Below, piece by piece: positions 1-6,100 of a stretch of 6,974 nt of DNA. The position numbers and the translations under genes were made by a program. Location: NCBI GenBank assembly GCA_030612225.1, contig JAUWOH010000153.1:1-6974 (forward strand). Reading direction: 5' to 3'. Under the pieces are notes generated by a model. It was not told the origin of the DNA. It worked only from the letters and a program-made list of their open reading frames with translations, and did not search any database. This DNA is from Desulfobacteraceae bacterium. GTDB lineage: Bacteria; Desulfobacterota; Desulfobacteria; Desulfobacterales; JAUWMJ01. How positions within the stretch are numbered: position 1 is the stretch's first letter; the number at the start of each line of letters is the position of its first letter.

Positions 1-460
1 GGAGCTTTTTGGAGTTATTGAGAAATTCTCCCGCAAATTAAAGGATCATAAAAAGAAAAAGCCTTTTCCTTCCTTAAAAAAGACCGAGACAGTGTCCAAA
101 GAAGTCTTCGATCTATCCAAGGCCATGGAGGTTGTTGCCGGAAATAAGGAGATTTTTAAAGAGATTGCAAACATATTCTTGGAAAGTTCGCCCGCTTCCG
201 TGGCCCAGATCAAAGAGGCGATTGCCGGGGATGATGCCCTTGCTCTGGAGCATGCTGCCCATAGCCTGAAGGGCTCGGTAGGACATTTTGGCGCCAGGCG
301 GACATTTGAGGCCGCTTATAACCTTGAGAAGCTTGGAAGAGAAAAAGAAATGGGGGAAGCTGATAATGCGTTCTCGAAATTGGAGAAAGAACTCAGTGCT
401 TTGAGACCTGAAATGAAAACAGCCTTAAGGGAGATGAACAGTGAAGATACTAATTGCTGA
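1..460 (+). CDS. Hybrid sensor histidine kinase, C-terminal part (receiver end + Hpt domain), 5' partial
   Basis: The reading frame is open from the first full codon at base 2, so the gene begins outside the window; the GTG at 92 is probably only an internal codon. The first residues (ELFGVIEKFSRKL) look like the last helix of a receiver domain. A basic linker rich in Lys follows (about bases 47-90). The rest is a histidine phosphotransfer (Hpt) domain of about 110 residues with the signature AHSLKGS; the phospho-accepting His is the CAT at 260-262. Hpt domains pass phosphate between receiver domains in multistep phosphorelays, usually in the cytoplasm. The 3' end overlaps the next gene by 20 bases, which suggests translational coupling and a shared pathway. 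The sensor and kinase parts are not visible, so the full architecture is inferred. A separate receiver-Hpt protein is the alternative. Confidence 0.85.
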   Translation, partial: ELFGVIEKFSRKLKDHKKKKPFPSLKKTETVSKEVFDLSKAMEVVAGNKEIFKEIANIFLESSPASVAQIKEAIAGDDALALEHAAHSLKGSVGHFGARRTFEAAYNLEKLGREKEMGEADNAFSKLEKELSALRPEMKTALREMNSEDTNC

Positions 461-1340
461 AGATGATCCTATCTCCAGAAGACTGTTGGAAGCCACCTTG
501 AGTGAATGGGGCTATGATGTCCTGGTTACTTCCGACGGCAGCGAGGCGTGGGAAACAATGCAGCAACCTGAAGCACCGGGCCTGGTTATTTCAGATTGGA
601 TGATGCCTCATATGGACGGATTGGAGCTTTGCCGTAAAATCAGACAGATGGATAGAACCGGTTATATCTACTTCATCATCCTAACGGCAAAGGGCAGGAA
701 AAAAGATGTCATTGAGGGTCTTGAAGCCGGAGCTGATGATTTTTTAATCAAGCCTTTTGACCGGGAAGAATTGAAGTGCAGAACCAGGATAGGGGAAAGG
801 ATCATCAAGCTGGAGCAACGGATACTGAAATTGGCAACAACCGATTCCCTGACCGGTGTGTTGAACAGAAGGGCATTTTTTGAAAGGATGGAGCAGGAGA
901 TAAATAGATCTCTTAGGGAAAACACCTCTCTTTCGCTGATTTTAACTGACATCGATTATTTCAAAAAGGTCAATGACAGGTATGGTCATCAAACGGGAGA
1001 CATGGTGTTGCAGAGGTTTACCGAGCAGTTGTTAGATTCTTCAAGGCCATATGATATTGTGGGAAGATACGGAGGTGAAGAGTTTGTAGTCTCTTTACCC
1101 GGTGCGGACATTTCTCAATCCGTGTCAGTTGCGGAAAGAATGCGCAGCAAGGTTGAGGAGATGAAGATTATGCTGCCGGACGGATCACAATCCATCCGGA
1201 TTACCGCCAGTTTCGGCACTACCTCTTTTTTAATGGACGCTAAGGGAAAAGTAGATTCCATGATTAAGAGGGCGGATAACGCTCTTTATAAGGCTAAAAA
1301 TGAGGGTAGAAACAGGGTGTGCATGGAAAGTAAAAAATAA
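441..1340 (+). CDS. Receiver-GGDEF response regulator (diguanylate cyclase)
   Basis: This 299-residue protein should make cyclic di-GMP from two GTP when its receiver is phosphorylated. Residues 1-120 form a receiver domain with the acidic pair D8/D9, phospho-acceptor D52, switch T82 and K104. A short helical linker leads to a GGDEF domain (about 130-295) that opens with DSLTGVLNRR. The active-site loop is GGEEF at 211-215. The inhibitory RxxD site (R202-D205) lies five residues before it, as in PleD, so product feedback is expected. D170 and the D172-F174 segment fit the metal-binding region, and nothing catalytic appears missing. The start is GTG at 441, chosen because AAGGGAG lies just upstream at good spacing and because the frame begins at a typical receiver N-terminus (MKILIAEDD). 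It overlaps the Hpt-bearing kinase gene by 20 bases, making that kinase its likely phosphodonor (inference). Confidence 0.95.
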   Translation: MKILIAEDDPISRRLLEATLSEWGYDVLVTSDGSEAWETMQQPEAPGLVISDWMMPHMDGLELCRKIRQMDRTGYIYFIILTAKGRKKDVIEGLEAGADDFLIKPFDREELKCRTRIGERIIKLEQRILKLATTDSLTGVLNRRAFFERMEQEINRSLRENTSLSLILTDIDYFKKVNDRYGHQTGDMVLQRFTEQLLDSSRPYDIVGRYGGEEFVVSLPGADISQSVSVAERMRSKVEEMKIMLPDGSQSIRITASFGTTSFLMDAKGKVDSMIKRADNALYKAKNEGRNRVCMESKK

Positions 1341-1382
1341 ATTTTCGTGCTATGCACTATAGCTTCGCAGATTTATGCGGTT

Positions 1383-1409
1383 CGACAGGACCAGAATTTT
1401 TTACTGTCG
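1383..1409. repeat. Inverted repeat upstream of the ATPase gene
   Basis: CGACAG at 1383-1388 is matched by CTGTCG at 1404-1409 around a 15-base loop, and four T follow. It lies in the 88-base gap between the diguanylate cyclase and ATPase genes. It could be a weak terminator, an operator half-site pair or chance. The stem is short, so the call is weak. A smaller one (GCTAT/ATAGC, 1349-1363) lies upstream. Confidence 0.25.
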
Positions 1410-1428
1410 TTTTAAAATAGGTGTCATT

Positions 1429-2742
1429 ATGGACAAACCGATTAAAACTGAAAAACCTCCAGTAAAGCGTAAAAAGCTGGGTGAGATCCTGCTGCAGGCA
1501 GGACTGATAGACATACAAACCCTGTCCAATGCCCTGGATGTTCAAAAAATCCAGAAAAAGAAAATCGGCCGGATTCTTGTTGATATGGGGGTTGTTGACG
1601 ACGTGGAGATAGCAAATGCCTTATCCAGCCAGCTTAAAATTCCCTTTGTCCGTCTTGGAAAGAAAGAATTTCCGGATGAGGTCATTTCCCTGTTAACCCC
1701 TGAGATAGTCGAAAAACATCTCGTTATTCCAATAAAAAAAATAGAAAAAGGCCTAATTGTTGCCATGGCCAACCCTTTAGATCAATATGCCATAGATAAC
1801 CTACGGTTTTTTATCCGGATGTCAGTATCTGTCGTAGTCGCTCCCCAAAGGGATATATTGGAGGCTATTGAAAAATACTATCCAAAACTGGATATTGAAA
1901 AGGACCTGGGTTATGAGCCTGGTGCTGAAGAACATTTGGAGATCATCCAGCGAAAGGAACCGGATGACAAGGATGGCCGGGATCTTCTTGACCTTGCAGA
2001 ACTTCCCCCGGTTGTGCGATTCGTAAATGCCGTAATTGCCGATGCCATCAGGCTCAAGGCAAGTGATATACATATTGAGCCGCAAAAAAATAAGGTCATT
2101 ATTCGCTGCCGTGTGGACGGTATCATGGATGAGACCATGAGAACGGACAAGCACGTTCATGCACCCCTTGTATCAAGGATAAAGATCATATCCAATCTTG
2201 ATATTAGCATCCGTAGAAAACCACAGGACGGCAAGGCTCAGGTAATATACGGGGGCAAGAAATTTGATCTGAGGGTTTCTACCATTCCTACATCAGAGGG
2301 GGAAAAGGTAACCATCCGCATCCTGAACCCGGCTACAGCCGAAATCGCTCCTAAGGAATTGGGTTTTTCCGATAAGGACTTAAAAGACCTTACAGATGCC
2401 ATAAGCATGCCCCAGGGAATCATCCTTGTCACCGGACCTACCGGAAGCGGAAAGTCTTCAACCCTCTATGCCTGTCTCAACAAGCTCAACACCCCTAAAG
2501 TTAATATAGTAACGGTGGAAGATCCTGTTGAATTTGATGTCCGGGGAATCAACCAGGTGCAGATAAACCCAAAAGCCGGGGTTACCTTTGCAGCAGGGCT
2601 CAGGTCCATCCTCAGACAGGATCCGGATATCGTCATGGTTGGGGAAATCAGGGACAGTGAAACGGCCTCCATTGCATTCCAGGCTGCGCAGACGGGTCAC
2701 CGCTCTCCACACTTCACACCAATGACGCTCCATCTGCGGTGA
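1429..2742 (+). CDS. PilB/GspE-type ATPase, N-terminal fragment (frameshifted): MshEN domain + Walker A/B
   Basis: This is the first part of a hexameric ATPase that powers type IV pilus extension or type II secretion at the inner membrane. Residues 16-68 hold two 24-residue MshEN motifs (K16-Q39 and K45-Q68) separated by exactly five residues, the known c-di-GMP-binding layout; both begin with Lys rather than the usual Arg. The rest of the N-domain runs to about 145. The ATPase core shows SDIHIEP (212-218), Walker A GPTGSGKSS (336-344, K342), Asp box VEDPVE (363-368) and Walker B region DPDIVMVGEIRD (398-409). After TGH (H424) the frame is wrong: the family's LVLSTLHTND is replaced by 13 unrelated residues and a stop. 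The sequence resumes in another frame from 2703. ATG 1429 is preferred over ATG 1375 because AGGTG lies five bases upstream of it, whereas 1375 has no ribosome binding site and codes an atypical leader. Confidence 0.88.
   Translation: MDKPIKTEKPPVKRKKLGEILLQAGLIDIQTLSNALDVQKIQKKKIGRILVDMGVVDDVEIANALSSQLKIPFVRLGKKEFPDEVISLLTPEIVEKHLVIPIKKIEKGLIVAMANPLDQYAIDNLRFFIRMSVSVVVAPQRDILEAIEKYYPKLDIEKDLGYEPGAEEHLEIIQRKEPDDKDGRDLLDLAELPPVVRFVNAVIADAIRLKASDIHIEPQKNKVIIRCRVDGIMDETMRTDKHVHAPLVSRIKIISNLDISIRRKPQDGKAQVIYGGKKFDLRVSTIPTSEGEKVTIRILNPATAEIAPKELGFSDKDLKDLTDAISMPQGIILVTGPTGSGKSSTLYACLNKLNTPKVNIVTVEDPVEFDVRGINQVQINPKAGVTFAAGLRSILRQDPDIVMVGEIRDSETASIAFQAAQTGHRSPHFTPMTLHLR
2698..2742 (+). other. Frameshift junction inside the ATPase gene
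   Basis: The codon for His of AAQTGH ends at 2700, and CTC of LSTLHTND starts at 2703 in another frame. Family members have two residues (usually LV or RV, six bases) between them; here only CG is left. This fits a 4-base deletion, or a net -1 shift. The old frame runs into TGA at 2740-2742. A GTG at 2739 in the resumed frame overlaps that stop. No homopolymer or slippery heptamer is present at the junction. Confidence 0.85.
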
Positions 2743-3716
2743 CAAGGCTTATGGATCTGGGTATAGAAGATTATCTCATTTCGGCTTCGCTTGTTGCAGT
2801 CCTGGGACAAAGGCTTGTTAGAAGGATTTGCAAGGAGTGCAAGGTACCCGATACTCCGACCCCGCAGATAATGGAGCGGATTCGTCCGTATATTGACAGC
2901 GATAAAGAACCCGTTTTCTGGAAAGGAAAAGGTTGTGAAGCCTGCCAGGGTAAGGGCTATTCGGGCCGTATGGCTTTGTATGAGATTCTTAGGATGACGC
3001 AGTCCCTCAAAAAACTGTTAAAGCCGAATGTTTCAGCGCTTGAAATAAAAACAGTGGCCCAAAGCGAAGGCTTTCAAACAATGACTATGGATGGCATACA
3101 AAAGGCCATGCAGGGACTGACGAGCATTGAGGAGGTATTTCGTGTTGCCCCACCTGATATTAAGGCGATGTCCGGGGCCGAGGCTGAGCCTGATCAAAGG
3201 CATGGGGCCGAAGGCATTCCTCTGCCGCCCGTTGATAAGACCTCTGTTCAGGAAATGATTGGGCGGAAAGTGACTCAACCAGAGGAAAGATCTCCCTTTA
3301 CCTCCGATGAACTACCGCCATTTGCCGCCGAACAACCTAAAATTCTCGTGGCTGATGATAACAGGATAACCCTAAAAGTTCTTTGCAAAACCCTGGAATC
3401 CAAAAATTACCAGGTCTTTGCCGCTGAAAACGGCCTTGATGCTTTTGAGATAGCCTCTCGGGAAAGGCCGGATCTTATTGTTACGGATTATAACATGCCC
3501 CGGATGGACGGCATGATGTTTATTAAAAAGCTAAAATCCCAGCTCGCAACTCGTTGTGTTCCTATAATTATGCTTACAGGAAAGGACGAAGTGGAATCTG
3601 AGGTTGAAGTAATTAACGCAGGGGCTGATGATTACCTTGTGAAACCTGTCAATCCAAAAAGATTTCTGGCCAGGGTACACAGGCTCCTTAATAGGCCGTG
3701 TATCAACGAAGTGTAA
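2739..3716 (+). CDS. PilB/GspE-type ATPase, C-terminal fragment with zinc-binding motif and fused receiver domain
   Basis: This is the second part of the split ATPase. Homology already begins at 2703 (LSTLHTND, then APSAVTRLMDLG), so GTG 2739 is only the first possible start in this frame. If translation restarts there, the His box is lost. Residues 3-135 are the C-terminal ATPase lobe: RLVRRICKEC, with a tetracysteine site C31/C34 and C66/C69 typical of GspE/PilB, then GRMALYEIL. A Pro/Glu-rich linker (about 138-198) follows. Residues 200-322 form a complete receiver domain: D206/D207, phospho-acceptor D250 (codon 3486-3488), T280 and K302. Most PilB/GspE proteins end after the ATPase lobe, so the receiver is an added control module. 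The frame-corrected protein from 1429 would be about 763 residues. The fragment may be untranslated; an intact gene in related strains would settle its status. Confidence 0.85.
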   Translation: MTRLMDLGIEDYLISASLVAVLGQRLVRRICKECKVPDTPTPQIMERIRPYIDSDKEPVFWKGKGCEACQGKGYSGRMALYEILRMTQSLKKLLKPNVSALEIKTVAQSEGFQTMTMDGIQKAMQGLTSIEEVFRVAPPDIKAMSGAEAEPDQRHGAEGIPLPPVDKTSVQEMIGRKVTQPEERSPFTSDELPPFAAEQPKILVADDNRITLKVLCKTLESKNYQVFAAENGLDAFEIASRERPDLIVTDYNMPRMDGMMFIKKLKSQLATRCVPIIMLTGKDEVESEVEVINAGADDYLVKPVNPKRFLARVHRLLNRPCINEV

Positions 3717-3733
3717 ATGAAAGGAAAATTCAA

Positions 3734-4309
3734 ATGAAATGTGCATATCACCCGGATAAAGAGGCCACAACCCAATGTTCGCAGTGCAAAAAGTACCTCT
3801 GTAATGAATGTTCTTTGCCTGATGGCGAGATATCCGTTATATGCAGCAGATGCGCTGCGTTGAAAGCTGCTCAGGATGCGGTTTACGATGTAGGTAAACA
3901 AATAGAAAAAAAAGAAACCAGAATCGAAACAGAGAAACTCAAAAAAAAAAGAAAGAGCATGATGTGGATTATATCTCAATGGCTCATACTTTTTATCTGC
4001 ACAGCCATCATTATCATACAGTTTCCCAGATTGATCTCATGCTTCAAAGCGGAAAAACAGATCCGACACGGCTCATATTCTACCGACGACAGGACCGACC
4101 AATGCATTAAAAACCTGTGGCTCATATCAAAAATGCTTCAAGAAGGAAAACTTCCAGGCGATAACATTGTCTGTCCGGTCAGTAAAAAACCCTATGTGGT
4201 AACCAAAACAGAAGATGACGTTATGGTAAAAGCTCCCAATCCGGGTCTCTACGGCTTTAAGGAAATGCGTGTCAGTAAGAAGAACCCTGTACCGACAATA
4301 ATAAAATGA
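3734..4309 (+). CDS. B-box-type zinc-finger membrane protein with pilin-like C-terminal region
   Basis: The 191-residue product has no gene name I recognise. Residues 1-41 form a B-box-like zinc finger with eight evenly paired ligands: C3, H6, C15, C18, C23, C26, C37 and C40. A charged, Lys/Glu-rich helix (about 54-75, coiled-coil-like) leads to one membrane segment (about 77-97), preceded by positive residues, so the finger should be cytoplasmic and the C-terminus periplasmic. The outer part contains NLWLISKMLQEGKLP, then VCPVSKKPYVV and a PNPGLYG segment. This resembles the soluble part of small pilin-like proteins and shares a C-P...Y-V pattern with the prepilin encoded next. ATG 3734 is chosen because AAAGGA (3720-3725) lies eight bases upstream; the frame is open earlier to ATG 3698, but that start overlaps the ATPase fragment and lacks a ribosome binding site. 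A role in the pilus system is inferred from position. Confidence 0.85.
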   Translation: MKCAYHPDKEATTQCSQCKKYLCNECSLPDGEISVICSRCAALKAAQDAVYDVGKQIEKKETRIETEKLKKKRKSMMWIISQWLILFICTAIIIIQFPRLISCFKAEKQIRHGSYSTDDRTDQCIKNLWLISKMLQEGKLPGDNIVCPVSKKPYVVTKTEDDVMVKAPNPGLYGFKEMRVSKKNPVPTIIK

Positions 4310-4343
4310 AACGTATAAAACGCATATATCGCGGAGGAAAGAT

Positions 4344-4766
4344 ATGAAAACATACGGAAACCACAGCAAAGGGTTTACTCTGCTGGAACTAATGGTTGTG
4401 ATTGCCATCATGGGTGTTCTGGCTTCAATAGCCATGCCCCAATATCTGGCTTATAGGCAAAAGGCTTATGCTGCCCATTGCACGGCTAACAGATATCACA
4501 TAGAAATGATCGAACGTGAATATTTTGTAGATCACGACGTAGCAAACCTTATAATCGATGAATCGTATAAGTGCCCGTCAGGTGGTGTATATGTATGGCT
4601 TGTTCCTGATACGAATGATCCCGAATACCCAAAGGTTGGGTGTTCCATTCACCTTGCACAAATCGTTTCCGAGCCGGAACAAAAACCAGAACCCAAAAAC
4701 CCGAAACCAAAACCCAAAAACCCGAAACCAGAACCCAAAAACCCGAAACCAAAAACCAAAAAATAG
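4344..4766 (+). CDS. Type IV prepilin-like protein with repeat-encoded Pro/Lys tail
   Basis: This 140-residue protein has a textbook type III signal: a short basic leader ending KG, cleavage before F11, Glu at mature position 5 (E15) and a hydrophobic helix through about residue 31 (FTLLELMVVIAIMGVLASIA). A prepilin peptidase would cut and methylate it, and it would be assembled into a pilus or pseudopilus by a PilB/GspE-type ATPase such as the one just upstream. The small globular part (about 40-108) contains C46, C77 and C100 in CPSGGVYVW and GCSIH contexts, as in minor pilins. Residues 111-140 are low-complexity PxPKNPK repeats, very basic and Pro-rich, unlike ordinary pilin C-termini. They come from a 7-bp tandem DNA repeat and may be a recent addition. 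The start is secured by GGAGG at 4333-4337, six bases before ATG. Whether it is a major or a minor pilin cannot be told. Confidence 0.92.
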   Translation: MKTYGNHSKGFTLLELMVVIAIMGVLASIAMPQYLAYRQKAYAAHCTANRYHIEMIEREYFVDHDVANLIIDESYKCPSGGVYVWLVPDTNDPEYPKVGCSIHLAQIVSEPEQKPEPKNPKPKPKNPKPEPKNPKPKTKK

Positions 4767-4788
4767 AAACCAAAAACCAGTAACCAGA
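4684..4788 (+). repeat. Heptanucleotide tandem repeat (about 15 units, AACCARA-like) spanning the prepilin stop codon
   Basis: Fifteen consecutive 7-base units can be laid end to end from 4684, with variants AACCAGA, ACCCAAA, AACCCGA, AACCAAA and AACCAGT. A 21-base higher-order unit (three heptamers) repeats about three times at 4684-4746, giving a seven-residue protein repeat. The prepilin stop TAG (4764-4766) lies in the divergent unit AAATAGA, and the array continues for three units beyond it. All three plus-strand frames are open through the coding part of the tract. Confidence 0.92.
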
Positions 4789-4813
4789 AACGAGCCTCCT
4801 GCTTGACAGGAAA

Positions 4814-4848
4814 ATTCTTGTTTCACAGGATATTCTTGTTTCCCAGGA
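4814..4848 (+). repeat. 17-base direct repeat, period 18
   Basis: ATTCTTGTTTCACAGGA (4814-4830) is repeated at 4832-4848 with one change (A to C). A weaker third copy (12 of 17 matches) precedes it at 4795-4811. It follows directly on the heptamer tract in the intergenic region. Confidence 0.75.
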
Positions 4849-4881
4849 AAGATTGTTGGCATTCCGATTTATCTCTATCCA

Positions 4882-4905
4882 ACTATAACTTATTGCATTT
4901 ATAGT
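4882..4905. promoter_or_regulatory. AT-rich inverted repeat, possible operator
   Basis: ACTATAA (4882-4888) and TTATAGT (4899-4905) form a perfect 7-base inverted repeat with a 10-base gap. It lies 21 bases upstream of a possible sigma-54 promoter and about 80 bases before the HD-GYP gene. It could be a regulator binding site; chance is not excluded in AT-rich DNA. Confidence 0.35.
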
Positions 4906-4926
4906 AATTTACCTAAAAGTATCAGT

Positions 4927-4943
4927 TTGGCATGCTTCTTGAT
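4927..4943 (+). promoter_or_regulatory. Possible sigma-54 promoter for the HD-GYP gene
   Basis: TTGGCATGCTTCTTGAT keeps the -24 GG (4929-4930) and the 10-base gap to a -12 element, but that element is GA instead of the consensus GC. It is 41 bases ahead of the ATG at 4985, in the only intergenic region of more than 200 bases in the window. An enhancer-binding regulator would be required. Confidence 0.35.
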
Positions 4944-4984
4944 AATGTTAATGGTAACAGTTTTTTAAAGGAAAGGTTTTTGAA

Positions 4985-6073
4985 ATGAATAATTCAGCAT
5001 GTGACAGGATGAAGGGAATTCTTAAAGGAAGCGATCAAGATAAACCTAAAATCATGATTGTGGATGATGAGGAGCCCGTGCGGCGGTTGTTGGGTAGAAT
5101 GTTGAAGGTAAATGGGGATACATGCACCCTGGCCGCAAATGCAGCAGAAGCCCGTGCATTCATGAAAGATCAGAAATTCGATCTGATCCTTTGCGACGTT
5201 AGGATGCCGGGTGAGTCGGGGATCGATTTTATTCGATATGTTCTTTTTGAGTATCCGGAAACAGCGGCCATCATGGTAACCGCCGTGGATGATCCCGATG
5301 TTGCAGAGGCCGCCCTGGAAATAGGTGCCTATGGTTACATCATTAAGCCGTTTGAATCAAATGAGGTGATGATCAATGTATCCAATGCATTGCGCCGACG
5401 AAAACTGGAGGTTGAAAACCAGCGCCATCGCAAGAATCTGGAAAAATTGGTCTTAGAGCGCACTCAAACACTTAAAAATACCATGAACGATTTGCAAAAA
5501 GCCATGGATGGGATCATTGAGGCTATGGGATTGACCGTTGAGATAAGGGATCCATACACAGCCGGTCATCAAAGGCGTGTGGCCGAAATTGCATATGCCA
5601 TAGCAATAGAGATGGGCCTTTCAAAGCAGCAAATAGAAGGAGTCCGTATGGCAGGGGTAATACATGACATCGGTAAAATGACCGTTCCTGCGGAAATTCT
5701 AAGTAAGCCTGGAAAGATAACCGAACACGAATTCGGTATCATCAAATCGCATCCGGAAGTTGGTTATAATATATTGAAAAAAATCGACTTTCCATGGCCG
5801 ATCGCGCAAATCGTGTATCAACATCACGAAAGAATGGATGGCTCAGGGTATCCCCAGGGTCTTTCGGGGGAAGACATTCTTCTTGAAGCAAGAATAATGG
5901 CCGTGGCTGATGTTGTTGAAGCCATGGCGTCTCATCGGCCTTACCGACCGGCGCTTGGCATTGATATAGCTTTGGAGGAAATTGAAAAGAATAAGGGTGG
6001 GGTTTATGATCCTGAGGTAGTAGATGCCTGTTTGAGAATATTTAAAGAAGAGAAGTTTAAATTAGGTGCCTAA
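4985..6073 (+). CDS. Receiver-HD-GYP response regulator (c-di-GMP phosphodiesterase)
   Basis: This 362-residue cytoplasmic protein should break down cyclic di-GMP under control of its receiver domain. Residues 20-140 are the receiver: D27/D28, phospho-acceptor D71 (CDVRMPG), T99 and K121. A helical, charged linker (about 136-172), likely a coiled coil, connects to an HD-GYP domain (about 173-355). Metal and substrate residues are in place: E186, H195 (YTAGH), HDIGK at 227-231, H256, the HH pair 280-281, the GYP motif 288-290 within DGSGYPQG, and D309 in AVAD. Nothing catalytic appears degraded. AAAGGAAAGG lies just upstream of ATG 4985 at good spacing. It is separated from the prepilin gene by a 218-base region that may hold its own promoter, so it may be expressed apart from the upstream genes. 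It is the natural counterpart of the diguanylate cyclase at 441-1340. Confidence 0.95.
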   Translation: MNNSACDRMKGILKGSDQDKPKIMIVDDEEPVRRLLGRMLKVNGDTCTLAANAAEARAFMKDQKFDLILCDVRMPGESGIDFIRYVLFEYPETAAIMVTAVDDPDVAEAALEIGAYGYIIKPFESNEVMINVSNALRRRKLEVENQRHRKNLEKLVLERTQTLKNTMNDLQKAMDGIIEAMGLTVEIRDPYTAGHQRRVAEIAYAIAIEMGLSKQQIEGVRMAGVIHDIGKMTVPAEILSKPGKITEHEFGIIKSHPEVGYNILKKIDFPWPIAQIVYQHHERMDGSGYPQGLSGEDILLEARIMAVADVVEAMASHRPYRPALGIDIALEEIEKNKGGVYDPEVVDACLRIFKEEKFKLGA

Positions 6074-6100
6074 AAGAGAAGACCTTCGAAAGGGGGCGTT

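Noticed and set aside
1375..1428. Upstream ATG 1375 as the ATPase start
   Set aside because: No ribosome binding site precedes it, the 18 extra residues are atypical for the family, and ATG 1429 has AGGTG at proper spacing.
2698..2703. Programmed ribosomal frameshift in the ATPase gene
   Set aside because: The junction CAC CGC TCT offers no slippery heptamer, and about four bases are missing relative to the family, which fits a deletion or sequence error better.
668..4435. Minus-strand open frames overlapping the signalling genes
   Set aside because: They lie opposite well-conserved plus-strand domains and show no recognisable motif.
4684..4788. Possible CRISPR array
   Set aside because: Units are 7 bases, directly abutting, with no unique spacers and no cas genes nearby.
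4797..4811. Hairpin TCCTG/CAGGA after the prepilin gene as a terminator
   Set aside because: The stem is only five base pairs and no uninterrupted T run follows; it is also part of a degenerate direct-repeat copy.
4549..4862. Long open frames on both strands across the heptamer repeat, with Phe/Trp-rich products on the minus strand
   Set aside because: They result from a low-complexity repeat that lacks stops in any frame; no ribosome binding site or recognisable domain supports them.
4789..4984. c-di-GMP (GEMM) riboswitch before the HD-GYP gene
   Set aside because: Looked for because of the pathway, but no conserved GEMM core segments are visible there or in the other gaps.
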